Assembly: GCA_945876405.1 (NCBI GenBank) | Contig: CAMCOJ010000108.1 | Coordinates: 1-7,163 of the forward strand | DNA from: an uncultured Ruminococcus sp. | GTDB lineage: Bacteria > Bacillota > Clostridia > Oscillospirales > Ruminococcaceae | Direction: 5' to 3' | DNA: 7,163 bases | Shown here: positions 6,004 to 7,163 of the stretch, piece by piece | Layout: each line of letters opens with the position of its first letter | How positions within the stretch are numbered: position 1 is the first letter of the stretch | Translations under genes and position numbers: made by a program | Notes under the pieces: generated by a model | Database searches by the model: none | Told to the model about the DNA's origin: nothing | The model's input: the letters and a program-made list of their open reading frames with translations, nothing else

Positions 6004-6807
6004 TTATTTTTTCTTCACTTTCTCAATATACCACACATTTATCTCAAGTCCGAGAAGGACAAGATACATACATCCGTAGAACCAGAGCATGATGCCTATG
6101 ATGACTGTAAGACTTCCGTACATGTTTTCAAACCCCGGTGAATACTTAAGATAAAGAGAAAACAGTGCTGAATAAAGATGCCAGCCTACTGCACTTACTG
6201 CTGCTCCCGGGAGCATATCCATAAACTTCACCTTTTTGGTTTTAAAAACCGGGCTTTGTTTCCATTCTGGAATAAATCTGTACGAAAATGAGAAAATCGC
6301 TATGAATACAGAAAGCATAATTACTTTTCGGAAACTCAGCAGCGTATTCCAGAAATCAATTCTGAAATCTATTCTGCTTCCGATAAAATCCTCTATCATC
6401 TGACCGCATACACCAAGAGCAAGAGCCATGACTATCATAAAAAGAAAAACCACAGCGTCAACCGCCCCGAGAAATCTGAGAAACACATAACCTTTCTTTT
6501 TGTCAGCATGTATCGCCGCCTGCATTCCGGTCTTGAGTGCCATAAACCCTTTGCCTGAAGTCCAGAGCGTAACAAGTGCCGAGAGTGAGACTGTGGCAGC
6601 GGATTTCCCGTACACCTCGTCAATTATTCCGGAGAAAAAATCACTCATGCCTGAGGGAATAATTCCGGATATCATATTTACAAGCTGTTCCTTTGAGATA
6701 TTTGTATAATGAAGAAGGGACATGAGAAGCATGGTAAGCGGAATAAATGAAAGGATAAAAAAGTATGATGAACTTGCTGCAAATGCACTTATATCGTCAT
6801 ATTTCAT
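6004..6807 (-). CDS. YihY/BrkB-family inner membrane protein
   Basis: The coordinates give a 267-aa protein from the first ATG, with about six membrane segments (roughly 12-33, 70-90, 110-133, 160-180, 198-220, 230-257). The family signature is clear: DDISAFAASSSYF near the start, LPGAAVSAVGWHLYS at 199-213, and MYGSLTVIIGIMLWFYG at 229-245 leading to LGLEIN, then a basic tail. The biochemical role of the family is unsettled; early naming as ribonuclease BN was mistaken. The start is doubtful. Family members normally have some 20 residues before the DD(I/V)xAxAA motif, and the ATG at 6807 has no well-placed ribosome site. Open frame continues upstream, and a CTG at 6861 has GGGAGGG about 7 nt before it, giving an N-terminus LKKILIRIVKEIIYIGRRMK. 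The gene lies 258 bp upstream of the lipoprotein gene and is probably a separate unit. Confidence 0.88.
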   Translation of the reverse strand: MKYDDISAFAASSSYFFILSFIPLTMLLMSLLHYTNISKEQLVNMISGIIPSGMSDFFSGIIDEVYGKSAATVSLSALVTLWTSGKGFMALKTGMQAAIHADKKKGYVFLRFLGAVDAVVFLFMIVMALALGVCGQMIEDFIGSRIDFRIDFWNTLLSFRKVIMLSVFIAIFSFSYRFIPEWKQSPVFKTKKVKFMDMLPGAAVSAVGWHLYSALFSLYLKYSPGFENMYGSLTVIIGIMLWFYGCMYLVLLGLEINVWYIEKVKKK

Positions 6808-6875
6808 TCTTCTGCCTATATAAATTATTTCCTTTACTATCCTAATTAAAATCTTTTTCAGAAGCGAACCCTCCC

Positions 6876-6963
6876 TTGCATATAAACTTAAAGTTGCATA
6901 TATATTTTTTACAGCAAAAAATATTTTTCCTGAAAAAAATCGCCATGTATACTTTAAGTTTAT
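6876..6963. promoter_or_regulatory. Divergent control region with 13-bp inverted repeat and TTGCATATA direct repeats
   Basis: ATAAACTTAAAGT (6882-6894) and its exact complement (6951-6963) are 56 bp apart. Each copy therefore has the same orientation relative to the gene it precedes: the leftward YihY-family gene and the rightward reading frame at 7031. The right copy touches the -35 box of the rightward promoter. The left copy overlaps two TTGCATATA direct repeats (6876-6884 and 6894-6902). The region between them is AT-rich, with the small palindrome AAAAATATTTTT. The layout suggests one regulator acting on both genes; no known operator was recognised. Confidence 0.45.
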
Positions 6964-6991
6964 TGTAATGCCGATAGAAATATGATATCAT
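6963..6991 (+). promoter_or_regulatory. Promoter of the rightward reading frame at 7031
   Basis: TTGTAA (6963-6968) and TATCAT (6986-6991) are separated by 17 nt, a fair sigma-A promoter. Transcription would start near 6998, giving a leader of about 33 nt with the ribosome site AAAGGAG (7017-7023) placed 7 nt before the ATG. Confidence 0.55.
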
Positions 6992-7048
6992 ATAAAAAAG
7001 AAAATAACAATATCTGAAAGGAGATTTTATATGGCATTTGCATCAAAG

Positions 7049-7071
7049 GTTACTACTCACGGGTTAGCCAG
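7049..7071 (+). repeat. 23-bp repeat, right copy
   Basis: It matches the right tip of the IS66-like element (2463-2485) in inverted orientation at 22 of 23 positions. Read rightward, it has the same polarity as that tip reading into the element, so the contig may be entering another, non-identical member of the family here. The sequence after it differs from that after the left copy, though both begin a hairpin with AGCCAG. Confidence 0.6.
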
Positions 7072-7110
7072 CCTTGTGTATATGACTGGCTCATGCTTTT
7101 TTTCTTTTAA
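7066..7110 (+). terminator. Terminator-like hairpin after the right repeat copy
   Basis: AGCCAG (7066-7071) pairs with CTGGCT (7086-7091) around a 14-nt loop; T-rich sequence follows at 7097-7108. The large loop and short stem make it a modest intrinsic terminator. It overlaps the repeat and the end of the short reading frame. Confidence 0.45.
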
Positions 7111-7117
7111 ATAGAGT

Positions 7118-7163
7118 CTGTCTCTTATACACATCTCCGAGCCCACGAGACAGGCAGAAATCT
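7118..7163 (+). other. Illumina Nextera adapter read-through (artefact)
   Basis: The 19-nt Tn5 mosaic end CTGTCTCTTATACACATCT fills 7118-7136. It is followed by the Nextera Read 2 adapter remainder CCGAGCCCACGAGAC (7137-7151), then AGGCAGAA (7152-7159), which equals the Nextera i7 index N703, then ATCT, the start of the P7 segment. This is library sequence left on the contig end, so genomic sequence stops at or before 7117. Confidence 0.98.

Larger units (their letters stand above)
7031..7114 (+). pseudogene. 5' fragment of a rightward gene running into the IS-end repeat
   Basis: A promoter and a very good ribosome site lead into a 27-codon frame starting MAFASK. After six codons the sequence becomes the 23-bp repeat (7049-7071), followed by a hairpin and a T-run, and the frame ends at TAG 7112-7114. 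The control signals look like those of a real gene, but all except the first six residues derive from the repeat and hairpin. The simplest reading is that an IS-like end interrupts the gene. A genuine small protein, or a misjoined read end (adapter starts 4 nt later), cannot be excluded. The original gene cannot be identified from six residues. Confidence 0.45.

Noticed and set aside
7118..7136. Mosaic end taken as evidence of a natural Tn5-type transposon
   Set aside because: It continues into Nextera adapter, index and P7 sequence, so it comes from library preparation.

Overview
The window looks like a contig from a low-GC Firmicute, most likely a gut Clostridia/Ruminococcaceae-type bacterium. 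The grounds are AT-rich intergenic DNA, strong GGAGG-type ribosome binding sites, near-consensus TTGACA/TATAAT promoters, a lipoprotein signal of the Gram-positive type, and an IS66-like element of the kind common in these genomes. All four substantial genes plus the small IS gene lie on the minus strand. The last 46 bases are not biological: they are Illumina Nextera adapter read-through.

Layout from left to right. (1) Positions 1 to about 2485 hold an IS66-like insertion element. It carries a DDE transposase (155-1849) preceded, with a 4-base ATGA overlap, by a 105-aa coiled-coil protein (1846-2163). Transcription comes from a perfect consensus promoter that overlaps a 12-bp dyad, and a bidirectional terminator-like hairpin shields this promoter from outside. 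Both ends carry the same two-hairpin module in inverted orientation, with compensatory base changes in one stem. (2) Positions 2486-5890 form a two-gene operon: an extracellular solute-binding lipoprotein (4504-5745) and, 18 nt downstream, a membrane-anchored GGDEF-EAL protein (2518-4485). The GGDEF half has lost both metal-binding acids while the EAL half looks intact. No transporter permease is visible. (3) Positions 6004-6861 encode a YihY/BrkB-family membrane protein; its N-terminus probably extends upstream to a CTG start. (4) Positions 6870-7114 hold a divergent promoter region and the start of a rightward gene. Its reading frame runs after six codons into a copy of the 23-bp sequence found at the right end of the IS, and then stops. 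(5) Adapter sequence fills 7118-7163.

How the genes may work together (inference). The lipoprotein could bind a sugar or other small molecule outside the cell and report it to the extracellular domain of the GGDEF-EAL protein, which would then degrade cyclic di-GMP. This would be a ligand-sensing signalling pair, not an ABC importer. The 4.6-kb segment with these genes lies between two inverted copies of the 23-bp IS-end sequence, so it might be mobile as a unit, but only one complete element is visible.
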